A DNA stretch of 32,675 nucleotides from Lachnoclostridium sp. Lineage in GTDB: Bacteria > Bacteroidota > Bacteroidia > Bacteroidales > Muribaculaceae. Positions 32,401 to 32,675 of this stretch are shown piece by piece. Location of the stretch: positions 57,276-89,950 of the forward strand of contig JAMPAP010000001.1 of NCBI GenBank assembly GCA_023667185.1. Direction: 5' to 3'. The notes beneath the pieces were generated by a model. It saw only the letters and a list, made by a program, of their open reading frames with translations. It was not told the DNA's origin and searched no databases. Both the position numbers and the translations under genes were made by a program. Numbering within the stretch: position 1 is the first letter of the stretch; every line of letters begins with the position of its first letter.

Positions 32401-32429
32401 AGAGCCGCCCGACATTATCGGACGGCTCT
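32401..32429 (-). terminator. Hairpin downstream of tRNA-Glu
   Basis: On the minus strand AGAGCCGTCCGA-TAATG-TCGGGCGGCTCT pairs over 12 bp with one G-U pair. It lies 15 nt after the tRNA 3' end, where a terminator is expected, but has no T run after it on that strand. It may act in 3' processing instead. Confidence 0.5.
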
Positions 32430-32444
32430 TCTCAAAAATTCTTG

Positions 32445-32517
32445 TAGCGAATCAGGGAATCGAACCCTGGTCTCCACCGTGAGAGGGTGGCGTGCTAGGC
32501 CACTACACTAAATCGCC
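32445..32517 (-). tRNA. tRNA-Glu (anticodon CTC)
   Basis: The 73-nt cloverleaf has D stem GTG/CAC, anticodon stem CCACC/GGTGG with loop CTCTCAC (anticodon CTC, reads GAG), variable loop AGAC, T arm CAGGG-TTCGATT-CCCTG and discriminator A. CCA is not encoded. The acceptor stem GGCGATT/ATTCGCT has a terminal G-U pair and a U-U mismatch at 6-67, which is unusual. It has its own promoter and lies alone; no other tRNA is in the window. Confidence 0.88.
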
Positions 32518-32533
32518 ATTTGCTTTTGCTCTG

Positions 32534-32565
32534 CAAAGTTACGACCAATTCCCCAATCCGCCAAA
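32534..32565 (-). promoter_or_regulatory. Promoter of tRNA-Glu
   Basis: On the minus strand TTTG (32562-32565), a 20-nt spacer and TAACTTTG (32534-32541) give a full consensus match. Transcription would start about 10 nt before the tRNA 5' end. I see no gene in the remaining 110 bases to the window end. Confidence 0.75.
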
Positions 32566-32675
32566 TCTCCCACTCAATTTTCACATTTTTTAACCAGCTC
32601 GACCACATTTGCGTAACTAATCAGCTACGGATGATTTCTTAGAGTCATAATAATTAAGTAAGATGAATATCCACA

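Noticed and set aside
32347-32415. Upstream ATG of the nitroreductase gene
   Set aside because: It would put the hairpin at 32401-32429 into the coding region, while MDIIEAMRERRSVRTF at 32346 is the normal start of the family.

Overview
The window reads as chromosome of a Bacteroidales bacterium, most likely an intestinal Muribaculaceae-like lineage (family-level placement is inference). Four things point there. Promoters match the Bacteroidetes pattern TTTG-N19..21-TAnnTTTG, seen repeatedly as TAACTTTG. Start codons have A-rich leaders instead of Shine-Dalgarno sites. PorX and PorW/SprE homologues of the Type IX secretion system are present. The gene types (glutaminyl cyclase lipoprotein, SemiSWEET, reverse rubrerythrin, formiminotransferase-cyclodeaminase fusion) also fit. 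Most of the window is GC-rich; 24.7-28.1 kb is clearly AT-rich.

Layout. 1-6.1 kb (minus): porW/sprE, porX, tsaE and birA in one tight run, with a 48-bp-period direct repeat beyond birA. 6.2-7.6 kb (plus): glutaminyl cyclase and sufE, closed by a strong terminator. 7.8-9.6 kb: a POT-family peptide transporter whose leader is a run of heptanucleotide repeats ending at the ATG. 9.7-11.8 kb (minus): a YbdG-type MscS channel overlapping a small outer-membrane barrel protein. 11.9-13.6 kb: a nucleoside kinase with a ThrRS-like N-terminus. 13.55-13.89 kb: a 338-bp MITE-like element with perfect 36-bp inverted ends. 13.9-17.5 kb: a beta-helix lipoprotein and a PpiD/SurA-like periplasmic foldase. 17.7-24.5 kb: a complete histidine-utilisation operon (ftcD-hutU-hutH-hutI plus a small membrane protein) with every junction overlapping.

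24.7-28.1 kb is an AT-rich island holding an EcoRV-like restriction-modification system: a small XRE regulator with an inverted-repeat operator over its own promoter, an EcoRV-family nuclease, an M.EcoRV-like methylase, and a second DpnA/HinfI-like methylase with no nuclease of its own. A small orphan antitoxin-like gene follows. 28.1-30.5 kb (minus): rsmA/ksgA then mgtE, separated by a ~160-bp near-perfect palindrome that also encodes the last codons of ksgA. 30.5-32.5 kb: reverse rubrerythrin (plus), SemiSWEET and a nitroreductase (minus), and tRNA-Glu(CTC) with its own promoter (minus).

The items most worth following up are the hybrid EcoRV/DpnA-type R-M locus, the two palindromic mobile-like elements that sit exactly on stop codons, a 15-bp motif shared upstream of mgtE and the nitroreductase gene, and the heptad-repeat leader of the peptide transporter.
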